64,000 nucleotides of DNA, taken from Coturnix japonica. Taxonomy: Eukaryota > Chordata > Aves > Galliformes > Phasianidae. How positions within the stretch are numbered: position 1 is the first letter of the stretch; each line of letters begins with the position of its first letter. Both the position numbers and the translations under genes were made by a program. The DNA lies in contig NC_029518.1 in the NCBI RefSeq assembly GCF_001577835.2, positions 37,463,830-37,527,829 of the forward strand, given 5' to 3'. The notes beneath the pieces are model-generated. The model was not told the DNA's origin, ran no database searches, and saw only the letters and a program-made list of their open reading frames with translations. Below, one piece after another: positions 1 through 13,391 of this stretch.

Positions 1-1032
1 AGAATAATGGCAATATATCAGAAGACTTTGAGTATTAAGTTTACCTAAGTTGATAAAACTAAAACTCACTATAAACTGCATATATATAACAGATATGAGT
101 ATGGATAAAATATTATTACAGTCATGTTTCAGACACCATGATATTTCGGTATTTCCTTCTCTGTCACATACACCAAAGGCTCTTAATACTGTTAGAAATG
201 AGTTCCCTCTGTTGAATTAGTAGTCCTAGTGTGATTTCATCCTTCAGATACTTTGGTTTGATAACACTAAAATCATTAGATTATTTAGTTGTAGATACCT
301 GAAACCTTGCCTTTGTGGGGAAAAATTATTTGTATTCTGCTTTGCATTACCTTTCCGCCTTGTTCTTGTCATTGATCACACAGCTGGGCTGTAGATAGCC
401 AGGATATTTGTTTTCCTTTCTTCAACTTACAAACCCCTTCAATAGCCAGATGACAGCAATGAAACTAGGTACTCAAACATACTGACAATGGGTTTTTATT
501 GTTACTTTTTGCGGATTCCTTATAACTGATTTACAAAACCTCCCCTCCAACTGCGTGAAAAATACTGCTTAGCAACCTAAGATGAAGTTCAGATCAGCTT
601 GTATAACAGAAGAGCATTTCAAGCTGGGGGATTGGGGTTGAAAATCCTGATAAACAAGCAGAAGAGAAAAGATGGATGCTATGTATTACTGTTTTATTTG
701 GAATAGAACAGCACTAGACTATTGCATTGAAAGGCAATTTCTTTATCCTGCATCTGGTTACTGTAAGATGTTGAATAGAATGATCTGACTTGCCTGCTGC
801 TGGCATGGGGGGTCTGTGAACAAACTTTGGAACAGTGTGCTATGAAGTGGCTCTGCACTCAGGGCTTTGTGCTGTTGAAAACTGAGCTGATCTGCAGTGA
901 TTTATATAGCCATGCTGTTTTTGTCTGATAGCTCTCTGAAGGGCAGATGTGGAAACCTCCAAGCTAGGAATATTTTGTTCCCTCTGGGCTCATCTACAAT
1001 GGGAAAATGAGTTAGACAATAGTAATAGATCT

Positions 1033-1085
1033 GTATATGTATATGTATGTATGAATGTATGTGTATATACACACTTCATTGTGTA
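1033..1085. repeat. TATG/TATA-rich microsatellite
   Basis: Imperfect TATG, GTAT and TATACACA units. Any peptide read across it (Tyr/Val/Cys-rich) is low complexity. Confidence 0.8.
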
Positions 1086-2110
1086 TATATATCCATACAC
1101 GCTGACTACAATATGTAAAGTAATATCACTGTTTTTGTTCAAAATACACATGTATTTAAATATAAACATGCTTACAGAGCATTCTACCCATCTAGACTGT
1201 CTCAGTTAATCTGCTTTAACAAAATATCACTCATATTTCAAGATTATCTCATCACTCTTGCTAAGCATGAAGCAGAAGGTACATTTACAGAACAAACCTT
1301 GTTCTCACCTCAACATCATGATAAAACATTCTGTCCTAGTCCTGAAATCTGTGGAAAGTCTAATTTCTTATTTTCCTTATTATTGAGGACTTAACATGGG
1401 ATATCAAATGGCATTCAGAATGACAACTGTTTAACTGCTGTACTCAATCTATCTTTAATAAATTAGCTTACCTCATACTGACCCAATGAAGTAAAACAGT
1501 CCTTCATGACTGTTTCAGTACAAAGCCAAGAGTTGCCTACTGCAAAGTGTGAACTCCTTCTTTGTCCAGACAAACAGGACATCACCATCAAGGTAAAGCT
1601 TGCACGGAAGAATTAAAGCAGAAAGGTATCGCATATATGACTGATCAGATAAAATAATGTTCAGTTAGAATGTGTACACTTCTGATGTTATACTAGGCAA
1701 GACTATTTGTACTTGTAACAAAGAACCTTATAAAAACATTTATGTGTCTTTTCTCTATAGTAGAGGTTGGACGAGGAGGGCTTTAGTTTTCAAAAATAAC
1801 TTTTAGCATAGGTCTCCAAGAGATACCTGTGCATCTCCAGAGGATGCTCAGAACAGACAATTTTCTACTGTCTTCTGAGATATTGTTTTATTCAAAAGGT
1901 GTCTGTTAAACCCCTGAATGCAGATCCCTCAACTTACCTCATTATTTTTCAGGAACTTCATTCCATGTAACTTATCACATCAACCCTCTTGCCATATAAA
2001 CTGTAGCAAAGATGACTGAAAACACCAGCTAGAGAATGCAGTTTCACTGAGTGGGAAGATGGATCTGGTTTTATGAGTGTTTTTTTGTTGTTTTGTTGTT
2101 GGTTTTTGTT

Positions 2111-2404
2111 GGCTGCCAGCTTCTGCAGAAGAATACTGTGGGAAACAGTGTCAAAGACTTTGCTGAAGTCTAGGTAGACTACATAACAGCCTTTCCCTCA
2201 TCCACCAGATGAGTCACTAGGTCATAGAAGGAGATCAGGTTGGTCAAGCAGGACCTGCCCTTTGTAAACCCATGCTATCTGGGCCTGATCCCCCAGTTGT
2301 CCCACACATGTCCCTCAAGAAATTCTGCTCCATAACCTTCCCTGGCACTGAGGTCAGGCTAACAGGCCTGTAGTTCCCTGTACCTTTCTTACAACCCTTC
2401 TTAG
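2111..2404 (-). mobile_element. CR1 LINE fragment, reverse-transcriptase part of ORF2
   Basis: The segment contains the plus-strand phrases typical of inverted CR1 ORF2, such as GAAGGAGATCAGGTTGGTCA, GTCAGGCTAACAGGCCTGTA and GTTCCCTGTACC. It corresponds to the RT domain and lacks the 3' tail. Many substitutions indicate an old copy. Confidence 0.88.
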
Positions 2405-4871
2405 AAAATCAGTTATTTCTGATATCAATTAGTTATTTCTGTTGTTCCTTCACAAATTATTAAAATAGGCAAAATATATCAATTCTATACCTAGGTGAGT
2501 AGATTTTTCTATTATTTATTATACTTTTGATCAAAATTTAACTGAATTGCTTTGCTTTGGTCTCTAGATACTTAGAGGAGGGTACAGGAAAAAAAGCTTT
2601 CTGTGTTGTTTAAGCATTCTGAGTATCGTATACCTGGAAATGTGAAGAAACACTACAAGAAAGAGGGCTCCAAACTTTTTTTTTTTTTTCTCCTCCATTT
2701 GTTTTTGTTTTGAAAAGAAACTTTAAGATAGTGCAATCATACCCCTTGAAGGGCTATTCACCTGAATGGCTTAATTCTAGGATCTGATTCCATCACTATT
2801 AAAGTAAATGCACAGACTTCAATAGGAGCAGGCTTGGGTTCAAGAGTAGCACTCAGTCCTGATGAACTATTCTTTCAGAAGGACCTTTCACTGTGTCACT
2901 CCTCTAACACCATCTCTGGAAACACAAAGCACTCCCTTTACATGAATCATGCCAAAAGCTGCCAAGTCTAAGCAACAGAACCAACTCTAAGTGTCTTAAT
3001 TTTCAGGGCATGATAAATATTGACAGTGACACTAAAACACCCGTTATCTGACTACATTCATTCACTACTAAGATTAGGAGTCTCCTGTATTCCACCAAAG
3101 CACTCATTTTCGATAACTGAGCCCGGTGTATTCACCATAGATTAAAATAGCCCATGCATCTAATATTGAAGATACTTTGTAGTAACACAAGGCTACCACA
3201 GCAAAGACACGTGGACTGCATTATTTTTTCCTAATATAGTTTACTTGCCTCTACATAGATAAAAAGTTCTTCCTGTTTTTCTCCTATAATTACTCATAGC
3301 TCCCATTTAAGGTAAATGGTTGGTTTCTTTCATAGTGAACCATCAAGACAATTGAAAATCATATTGAAACCCTGGCAGACCAGCCACACATTAGCTTGCT
3401 GCATGCACTGCCTGAAAACTGAACTGTACATTGGTACAGAAAGCACGATTTTATTTATTTTTTTAGTGCTGAAAGCAGCACTGTTTAAGGCATGGTAAAA
3501 AAAAAAAAAAAAGAAAAAAATTTTAAAAAACCACAACTGTTATCAGAGAAGTGGCATTCTTTGTACATACGTTCAACCATTAACTGGAGAGATTTCAATC
3601 TTTGCATTTCTTCTGTAAATATATAGATTCTGTTTCTTGTTTCCACAGGCATTGCTGTCATTGGTTTTGATGTATTTTCAGTAAAGTATAGAGATTCAAA
3701 GTCACAAAGTCACGTAACACCTTCAGATAAACAGAACTTAAGTTACCAGAAACAAAACAACCTACCATTAAATTTATCCTTAAACACAAACTGAAGTAGT
3801 TTCAGCTTTGAAGGCATCCTATTCTGCATATATAGCAATCCACTATTTTTTCCATGCCCAGTGTTCTGCATTTTTCTCAAGTCAATGGTAAGACTATGCT
3901 CTTCATTCCTGTGGTACTGTTATTAGTAATCTTTTTTTTTTTTTTGGCGGGTTGTTGTCATTTAGTGTTTTTTGTCAGTTGCCAGAAGTCACGCAGGGAG
4001 AAAATAAACAGAGAAACAGTGTGATGTATTGTCTATGTATTGCATTATCCTCTAGTTTACTTAAGCTTTTCATGAGTACTGATCCAACTTTCAGAATACA
4101 AGTGGAGTAGCACAGCCATCCAGTTAGTCAGTTTACTCACACATAGCCAATCTGCCTGGTTTGTGTCTTTAATAACCGCAGTTGTACTTGGGGGAAAACT
4201 GGAACATTTTACTTTTTAATCTTGTTCAAAGACTGCTCATATGAAAAATGTTTTGGCTTCTAAAGTGTTGAAATGCTATTTTAAAATGCATATAAAATCT
4301 AAGCCAGATCAACATTTCTATGTTTGAGGATTTTATTTTAGGAATAAAGAATACACACATATACCCCTACAGTGTCTGAGGTAGCTTAAAACAATAAAAC
4401 TATGAGCCATGATCCACAATAGAAAATAAGAAACATTTGTCTGAATCTCTATCCTGGTATTCAGAGATGTCTGCACCCATTGGTACAGAACACAGGACAC
4501 GAGAAACCCTGAATATCAGCTTTCAGGTGGTCTCAAACTGTATTCTCTAGGGCTGCCGTTCTCATGCAATTTTTCTCTGAAATCATGAGTCCCTCGCTGC
4601 ACACCCAGCAAGACACCAGCTCTCCATACCAGTTCAGTAGCATTTTTAAGAGGGTGGGGGTCAGAAAGAAAAAAAAACATACAAATTCAGATAATCGGTG
4701 CTCAGGAGTGTTGGTGGAAGATGCATGCAAATTATATCTGACCAGTAGCCTCTCATCCTTACAGAATTTCCCTCCAAGAAAAAATAATACCTCTTTTTTA
4801 CAGATGATTTACACTTTTCTCCTTGACAGCAAGAAAGCAGTCTAAACACACAATAAATAACTCCATTAATC

Positions 4872-4908
4872 TTTTTATTAATCTATTTTTAAAATAGATT
4901 AATAAAAA
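4872..4908. repeat. Perfect AT-rich palindrome (18-bp arms, 1-bp centre)
   Basis: Arms 4872-4889 and 4891-4908 are exact reverse complements around a single T. The core ATTAATCT/AGATTAAT recurs again nearby at about 4863-4871 and 4912-4920. The segment could extrude as a cruciform. Confidence 0.95.
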
Positions 4909-6504
4909 TAAAATTAATCTATTTATTAAAGAAAAAGGAGCATCTCTTCAACAGCTAAAGTGAAACACTATTGGATGCTGTACTACAGACTGGTAGGGAA
5001 CAATCTCCCTTTGTGGGGGGAGAGAAAGGCTCTGCTAAAGAGAGCTTTTCTATATCTGAATTTCTATGGACCTCTATTTAATGCCTATCATGATCAGCAG
5101 GCAACTGGCCACTCTCCATATGGCTGGTTGCCTTCCCTTCCTGGGGAACTAAAGAATACAGAAGGCATCTCAAATGACGAAGACACAGTATGAGACAATA
5201 TCACAGCAGAACATTTCTTTTTATAATTTAAATCAAGTAAGCAACTGATTCACGCAGTGCAGAAACTTGATAAGACATCAAAAGTCTAATCCTCAACCTA
5301 CAAAGCTAACTTGATGACAATAACTGCAGAGCTCCAATTCTCTTACATTTATCACTGCCACCAGCTTCTTCAGAACAAAGTATTTGAGAAGGAAGGCAGG
5401 TAGTTGAACCTGAGCGGTAGATTTTACTCTTGTCAAACTATTGATTTTTAAATAACAGGTTACTAGATTCAAATACTGTAATCTTCAAAAGGAGAAATCA
5501 TGATAAAGCAAATAATTAAGTAGTATATATCTGGAATATACCAGAGTTTGACGAGCAAGCATAATGAGAGAAAACACATTCCTTAAGGATAGAAGAACCT
5601 GGCTGTGGTTTTCTCAAACCACTGGCAATTTTATTTCCTCCCAACTTTGGGGTTTTATGGAACTCTTGTATGTTCATTTATGCATTGGGCAAAAATATTT
5701 TTTCCTTTAATTCAAAACATTGTTTTGCAAGGCAAGAAGTCATTAGAAAGCCATTTATTTCAAACTGTTATGATGACTTTTGAAAACAAAAAGCCCTCAT
5801 ATACAAAAACCAAAATTTTGGTGTGTATCTATTAGACAGTGGAGGGGTCAACAAGCCATGATCCAAAACAGGCAATTCATCAGAATACAAAAGGTTTTTT
5901 TCCAAGTTCTCTGTCACACTGTAAGTGGCCTTTGCTTTCTTGGCAGAAGGCATTTCCCTTGCTGTTCTTTCTCTTTACACATCAGCTGGCCAGTAGCTTA
6001 TAAATCTTTCCTAAAAGATTGCCCAGCAGCATCAGAGAAAGTTTAAAACCAAAAACAAACAACAAAAAAACAAGTCATCCTGAAGTCATACTGGCAGTAC
6101 ATTAGTTTCTTTCTCCCGTGGATTCATATACAGGAGATTTCCCAACAGCAAAAAGAATTGCTATGGATGAGAAATCTGACTGAGGATCATTTGCACTGTC
6201 TCCAGTTAAACTCAGTGAGCAAGGACCCACCTTTAATAGGCACTGCAAAACCTGTAAAGCTGAAAATTGCATTCACACGTACTGTACTGTGAGTGAAGAA
6301 TCCACAATAGCAGAGACTACTGCATCCCAGAAGTAAAAATTCAGCGCTGTTTCTGAACACAGTGGAACTGAGAACAGACGGGAGAAAGTCGTATCTGTTG
6401 ACCAAGTTACTTTTTGAGACTTTCTGAAATAGGATGTAATGAGAACCAAATCTCACACACTCATTACACACCCAAGGAATCTTAGATATAACTTGTATTA
6501 AAAA

Positions 6505-6553
6505 TATCTATCTATCTATCTATAGATATATAGATATATAGATATATATATCT
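6505..6553. repeat. (TATC)n / (GATATA)n microsatellite
   Basis: A TATC run passes directly into GATATA units, so the two halves are largely self-complementary and could form a hairpin. Confidence 0.9.
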
Positions 6554-9500
6554 TCCAACTGCTTCAAAAATACAACAGAGAAAAGAAATAGAGCTCCAAA
6601 CAACAGCTGTATCATTTTAGATTTTTTCTCTCCCCAAAATGGAAGAACCAATACCCAGCAAGATCCAACTATTCCCAAGAACTTATGCAAATACCGTATT
6701 TCTACAACACAAGGATAAAGATATCTGGAATCCAAAGTCTTTGATGCAGTATTTCTTACCTGTAGCTTCCAGTCATACTGGGAAAAAAAGTCACATGGTT
6801 CATAACTCTCATATAGGCATAGCCTCCACCAGTGCCGCATTCTATCCCTACTCTGTCTACATGTTGTCAATACTGGAGTCCGGGACTTGGCTCTTGCAAA
6901 CCGTATTTCATCTGAAGCATAGACACAGGTGTTTCTCCATGGTGTGTAGTTACTCCTGAAATCCAGAAGCAACATAGCTAACTTCAACCAAATTTATTTG
7001 GCATGAGAGAAGGAAAAGAAACAGTGAAGTCCATTTTGGTTGTTTTTTCATTTGTTTGTCTGTTTTATAATGCATTCTACAGCAGAGCTCCAGCCACAGT
7101 TTATTTTAAGCAGCATCATTAGTTGACTCTCACACATTTGCCATAGGTTTGGCAATTGCTTGAATTTTGTCTCCCAAGTAAAAATGTATGTTCAGATGCG
7201 AAGCTGTCTGAAAAGAAGGAGGTACCCAAGTACCACGGATTGATTAAAGAAATGACTCAAATTACTCTTGCAGCATTTTCCCACTGCTGAGAGAATCCAG
7301 AGGATCACACTGTTAAATACTTCTTTAGGATTTACACATTTCATAAGGTTAAAAAAAAAATATAAGTCCTCTGCAGCTCCAGTCAGTATCTAAATACATG
7401 CCACTCATCATAAGAGCATCTTGTTTTATTAATCTCTTTACAACCTTCCTCTAGGAAGAGAAACTCCAGGAGCATGTTTACAGACTATGAACTAAGCTAC
7501 AGAAACACAGTGACTTGTCAAATGTCACCAAGGAAGTCTGCAGCAACATTAGGAATTAAACTCAAGACCCTAAAAACCCATTCCTGTTTTTTGATCACAT
7601 CTGTCATCTTTCCAAATATTCCTTCCTATAAAAAGATTTAGTTGTGTCTGAAAAAAAGCCCATGCTGTTAAGTGTGCAGCAAGAGAAACTGTACAAATCC
7701 TTCAAAATAGGCAATTATATTTACTTGTTAAAAACACTTGAGGATGCTCTATAAACAAAATTATGACTCTCTTTGTATCCATTAAAAGAAAACATCTTTG
7801 CTGAAGGTAATTTTTAATGGGATTTGGATGATGTTCCATGCAAAAAGCATGGACTGAGTTGTTTGGTTTGCATGCCATTGAGTGCCTATGTTTTGAAAAC
7901 CAGTGTGGTACTTGTCTTTTTACTGTTTTGAGCTTTCAAGATTCATCCTGAATTTAAGGTCTCACACAATTATCTTCCATTTCTGAGTCTAGAAGCATAC
8001 AGGACAGCAATAAAATATTGAATTTCTAAGATGCATGCATCTGCAAAGTTCTTAATAATAACAGCGATAATAGAAACAAACAAAGCAGTCTAACCAAAAA
8101 TCAGTCAGTACTTTTAGTCAAGACCTTCACTTCCACCTGCAATGAACTAACCATGAACTAATCTTTTCTTCTCCCAGTTGGAAAGGCAACAACAATAATC
8201 ACAGCAAGGAGCTGAGATCATGACTTATCAGCACATCTACCAGACAAACTAAATAAACAACAGCAGAAAGTTCTGAACACAGAAAATTTAAATTATGTGC
8301 CTTTGTTTGCTGCTTTAATAGGGATGCATCTGTAAACTGGCTAAACTCCTTGCCATCCATGTACTAAAACTTTTATTAAGGAAACTAGACTCTGCTTGAA
8401 GTTGAGAATGTTTTGTTTCTGTAAAATATTGTTGAACCACACAAGGATCCAAACTAACTAAATATGGAACAAGAAATGTTTTTGTATACCAGTCCAAAAT
8501 ATTCTGTTACTGATTCACTGGTACTTTATGACTGGTTTGGATATAATTTAACCAACCATCATTGGTTTGGGGAGGTGAAATGACATGAGTCAGCTGAAAT
8601 TAATATGATAAAGAACAGCTCATTCTTACTTCTTAAGTAAGTCCAGTCAAAACTCCAGTTCTTGCAATAGTGTTTCAAGCCTAATCTTTGAGAAAAAGCA
8701 AACACAGAGTCATAGGAATTCTACAATAAATGAACTTGGCTATCTCCCGGTTGAAATGCAAAATAGCCTTATAAAGATAGAAACAAAACATGTTTTCACA
8801 TGTGTATAACACCCAAAGAAATAACAGGCCAACGCAGTACTTTTCCACATGGCTAAACTGCTTCATAAACTGTTACTGCCCATTACTAAACCTCCTTTCT
8901 TCCATGCATTCCTAAGCTGAAACATCTTGTCAGTCAAGAGATACTTTGCATTCTTTTACATAATCCTGTACAAGAATCAAATCAAGATACTGTTCTTTGG
9001 CCATACTGAAGTTACAACCAGGAAACATTAAAACAGTCCTCTGTCAATTCCAGATGTTTCTTTAAAATACAGAAAGATGCTACGAAGAATTTAATTGGTG
9101 AACTCTAAGGCTATATCAGACAAACACTGCAGAAAACATCCAGAAAAAAACGAGAGCTTTTAAACTGAATTTTGAACTACAGACAAAGAGGCAGGTGATC
9201 CAGTGCCTCCAATATAAAGGGAATGGGAGTGATCTGTGCTGAAACATTCATAAAATTCCATTAGAGAAAGTCAGTGATAAGAATTGTAGAAACATGGCTC
9301 TCAGCAATGAGCAGTCTTTTACTTTAAAACTTTAAGTCCTAAGATTGCCTCAGTTATCACTGTGGGGGAAAATACACCATTATCCAGTCACTGTAAAAGT
9401 TCCTATCCTTAAAGCTTTAGGGCCATATAAGTTTCCCCTATTCACCCAATACATATCTTTTCACCTTTGAATTTTCCATATACGATATATAATGAAAACA

Positions 9501-12500
9501 CTAGAACCAAAGCAGACTTGTTTTTTCTGCATCTTTTTAAGCCCCTCTCATGGGACTGAAACTACAGCTGACAACTGCTATAAAGCTAGTCCGTGTTCTC
9601 AAAAGGCATTAACCAGTCTTGTATTTTACAGACATAGCAACAAGAGCCCAGATGTTCCTTACAGGATTCACTCTTGGTAAAGTTTAGAAATATTGCCAGT
9701 CCCAAGAGGAAACAGTCTATGACTATCCATCCTTGCCTGCCTCAAATGTACATATCTAATGGCAACTTATAAAGACTTTATAGAGGTGTATATCTTCCTT
9801 AGCCAAGGCAAAATACTTTGCTGAAGAAGGCACTTGCAGATGAAATGATCTCTCCCCCGCCCGCTTTATTTTATTGCTGTCCCAGAGCTATCTGAATTAA
9901 CTGTTTCTTCTATGCTATGGAACATACAATATGAAACTCCACAGGCCTCATTGTTTTCACTCTTGCTCCCTTAGTGGCTTATACTTTCATGCTAAGTGTT
10001 ATTGAACACTGTCTGGTAACTGCACAGATCTTACCCTTGATTCCCCCTGTTTTATATTGTTCTTGGCTCGAAGAGGCAAGAATGAACAACTCCTAATGAG
10101 AATTCTGACCATCTTCCTCCAGGGGAACTGCAGCTGTGCAGAGACCACATACTGTCTTTGGAAATACGAAAATCTGTGAAGCAGTTTCTCCTTGCTGATA
10201 TGATATGGTGCAAGTCAGACCACTCCTACTAGAACAGGTAAGTCAAGCACCCTCCTTTGATGAGAGAGGAAAATAGCAATTGCATTCAAGTAAAGACAAA
10301 AGTAAATGAATAGTAATTTCATTTTCATCCAGTGTGAATCTGAAAACACACAAAGATTAAGTTCAGCAAGTCTGGAAAATTACACAGGAACATTTGATAA
10401 AAGACAAGTTTTGCAACAATGCTTCCAGGAGTTCCTGCTTCTGGCCAGAACATGAAATACCACAGGGACAGTTACATTTCAATCCAGAAAGGGATGTGGA
10501 TACAAGAATAATGAAAGAGGGAACAAGGAGGAAAGGGAATAACAAAAACCACAAGACTTTTGCAAGCTCTATCCAACCTACAGAGATCTTGGGTTTCTTC
10601 ACAGCTCAAATTCTGTTGAAACTTATATGTAATTCAATAGGAAAAGCTGGATTGACAATAAATGCTTGATTCAACTCTCTACCTGTAACACTTCTCTAAA
10701 GTTGGTTCCTAATTGCCGATAAGTGGCAGTCATAAAAGTGATGATGACAAACCTAAGAGAAGGAGAATCAATAAGGTGCACTGGGACATAGTTATAAAAG
10801 CATGAAGACAATGCACTGATGATATGAGAGCATGGAAGAGACCAGTGGGGTATGAGAAAGATTACAAGGAGAATACAACAATGGCACTGAAACCTAACTT
10901 TAAAAGATTTAAAAGACTGCAAATGACTATTGTCTAGAGCTGCCATTGTTACTCCATAATATCTTTTACTTGCTAGTATACCTGCAAGATGCGTACATAT
11001 GTGCAAAGACTTGAAGACATGCATCCCCTAAAGATGATGTAAATAATACATACTCCTTTTATACTTCTAGCATACAAAGATATTGTGTGAGGAAAACATC
11101 TAGGCTGTCTACGCTTCTGCAGGCATCAGCTGCACTGACTTCTGCTAAGTTACTCTTGATTTACATCTGTGTAAAAACAAGTCCAACATGTTCATGGAAA
11201 TACTCTGCACAGCTGGGACAGTTTAGACACATGAAATAGAGGTTAGCAACAGCATGTGATTAAAGAAAAACCCAAACCACAGGGTTTAGATCTGAATCCA
11301 AATCCTCTTCATGCTTGGGGTGTTTTAGATCCAAAATTTTGATTCAGACTCCTGTCTATATAAATTGTAGCAATTCATAATTTGGTGATTTAAACTAATG
11401 TATCATACTGAACAGATCAGCACCTGCTTTGGATTTTACAGACATCTTGGCAACTGGTAAATTAAGTTGAACAGTAATGAGTACTGGTCTAGAACAAAAG
11501 AGAAACATGGAAAATAAACACATTAACAGGCAAGTCCCAACTTGAAGTTCCACTGAAATAACAACTTCCATTGTCTATGACTCAGATGTGAACAGTAACA
11601 TGCTGTATCAGCAAATACGTGATAATCAGAACTTACTCCAGAATTGAGCAGTAGGAACAGCTACAATAGAATCCAACAATTTCCAGCATGGAAAAAACAG
11701 TGTTTTTGGAGCCATTACATTTTTTGCTTGAAGTTAGAGCTCTATTTGTATGAAGATTATCCATCGATCCCTCATCCGTTTCCTTGCTTAAATACTTGGG
11801 GAGGGGGTTGTATGACAATGAACTCTACTAAGATCAATGACATTAACAACCACATTTTTTCCCTAGGGTAAGTTACTGATCACATAAACATTAGAGAGCA
11901 GAACTTCTCAGTTGTTGAAACACTTAACATGCAAACAAACTTCACATAAAATATTAAGCAAAAACACCTTTTCCGTTCAACATGGCTGCCTCAACATCCA
12001 GCAAAGATAAACATCTAGCAACATGAGGGTGGAGTTGGAAAAAAAACCTCAAACCAGAAATTACCCAGCTTTTAAAACAGAGTTAATCAGAGAAATCTAC
12101 CACTTGATGAGATCAAGAGGTACTCATCTATGAATATGGGCATATTTAATAATCTTTTCCAGTATCCTAAAATATTACTGAAATAGAAAGTACATGTTTT
12201 TAAATATACTGAAACTAACTCTGTAAGATTTAACCCAGTAATATAATGAACTTATCTTCCCACTCTTGAGAATCAGCATTCAAACAAAAATACTCCAGCC
12301 AGGCACTTAGTTGTGGGAAAGAGATTTCTTTCCTACAGTCTAAAATAGGAATCCCACATTTAAGAAAGTGTTTTCCAATTAAGTTAGAGATCTACTAACT
12401 CTGGACACAGATCATAATATCATAGATGTTTTCTCTCAGAGGTGGTGGATTCTGTCCATTAAGCTGACAATTCAGAAATCTCAGGACCATAAAAAATGAG

Positions 12501-12608
12501 CCTTCATTTCCCCTTTCACTCTGAACTGTGGTAATCCAATCAAAGAGCCTTCATAGCACTGTAGTCATGCAATTTTGGATTCTGTTCTTCAGCAAACAGT
12601 ACAAAACA

Positions 12609-12675
12609 ATCTCAGAATGGCTGAGGTTGGATGGCACCTCTGAAGGTCCAGCCTTCCTGCTAAGAGCCAGGCATC
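12609..12675 (-). mobile_element. Short old CR1 3'-end fragment
   Basis: CAGAATGGCTGAGGTTGGAT followed by GGCACCTCTGAAGGTCCAGC matches the inverted CR1 3' end. Only about 65 bases are recognisable. Confidence 0.7.
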
Positions 12676-13369
12676 ACTACAAATTTTTACTTACTCTATA
12701 AACTGTAAGCCTACCCAGGGAAGCTGAACATTATTTATATTCTTGCATTCCAGTTAGTATGGTTCAGGACAAGTAAATGACAGTGCACTGAAAATGTTCA
12801 GCTTCAGGAATTTTTTCTTCTATCTACTAAGAAACAGTTTACTACTTTATCCTGTGTTTTATCCTTTTTAGAGTCTATTAATAGAAAAGCTCTATGGACA
12901 CAGCCTTAGTGTTTTTCTGAACTAGTGAACTTTGTCCAAGAGTCAGTAAATTGCTGCTAACAATAATGCCTTTGTTCTCAACCAGGTAAGAGCTTCATAC
13001 ATTCAGCAGCCAGCAGTTGGATGTGGATATCATCTGTTACTAACTTAAGAAACTGATGAACATTTCCAAGGATCATCTTCTAATAAAACATTCAGAAGCA
13101 TTTACTTTCATAACCCTAAAATATGTCAATCAGAAAGCATTATCAAAGACATCAATATTTCAGGAGATGCATGTGCTTCATCCTCAGACTTGTTAAAATA
13201 CTGCACATTCTTCTTACAGTTAAAGTCCCTAATCAATACAGGATTTTATAAGGTGTTTAAGTTGTGGTTGTGTTGGTTTTTTTTTTCCATCCTTGCAGCT
13301 GAACAGTTCAACTTCTGTTGTATGGTATGGGCATAGAGAATCACTGAGGAAATTCTGCCTGTTATCACT

Positions 13370-13391
13370 GGGGGGGGGGGGGGGGGAGGGG
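13370..13391 (+). repeat. G17 homopolymer run
   Basis: Seventeen consecutive G, then A and four more G, followed by an A run. It can fold into a G-quadruplex, and its length in an assembly is unreliable. Confidence 0.95.
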
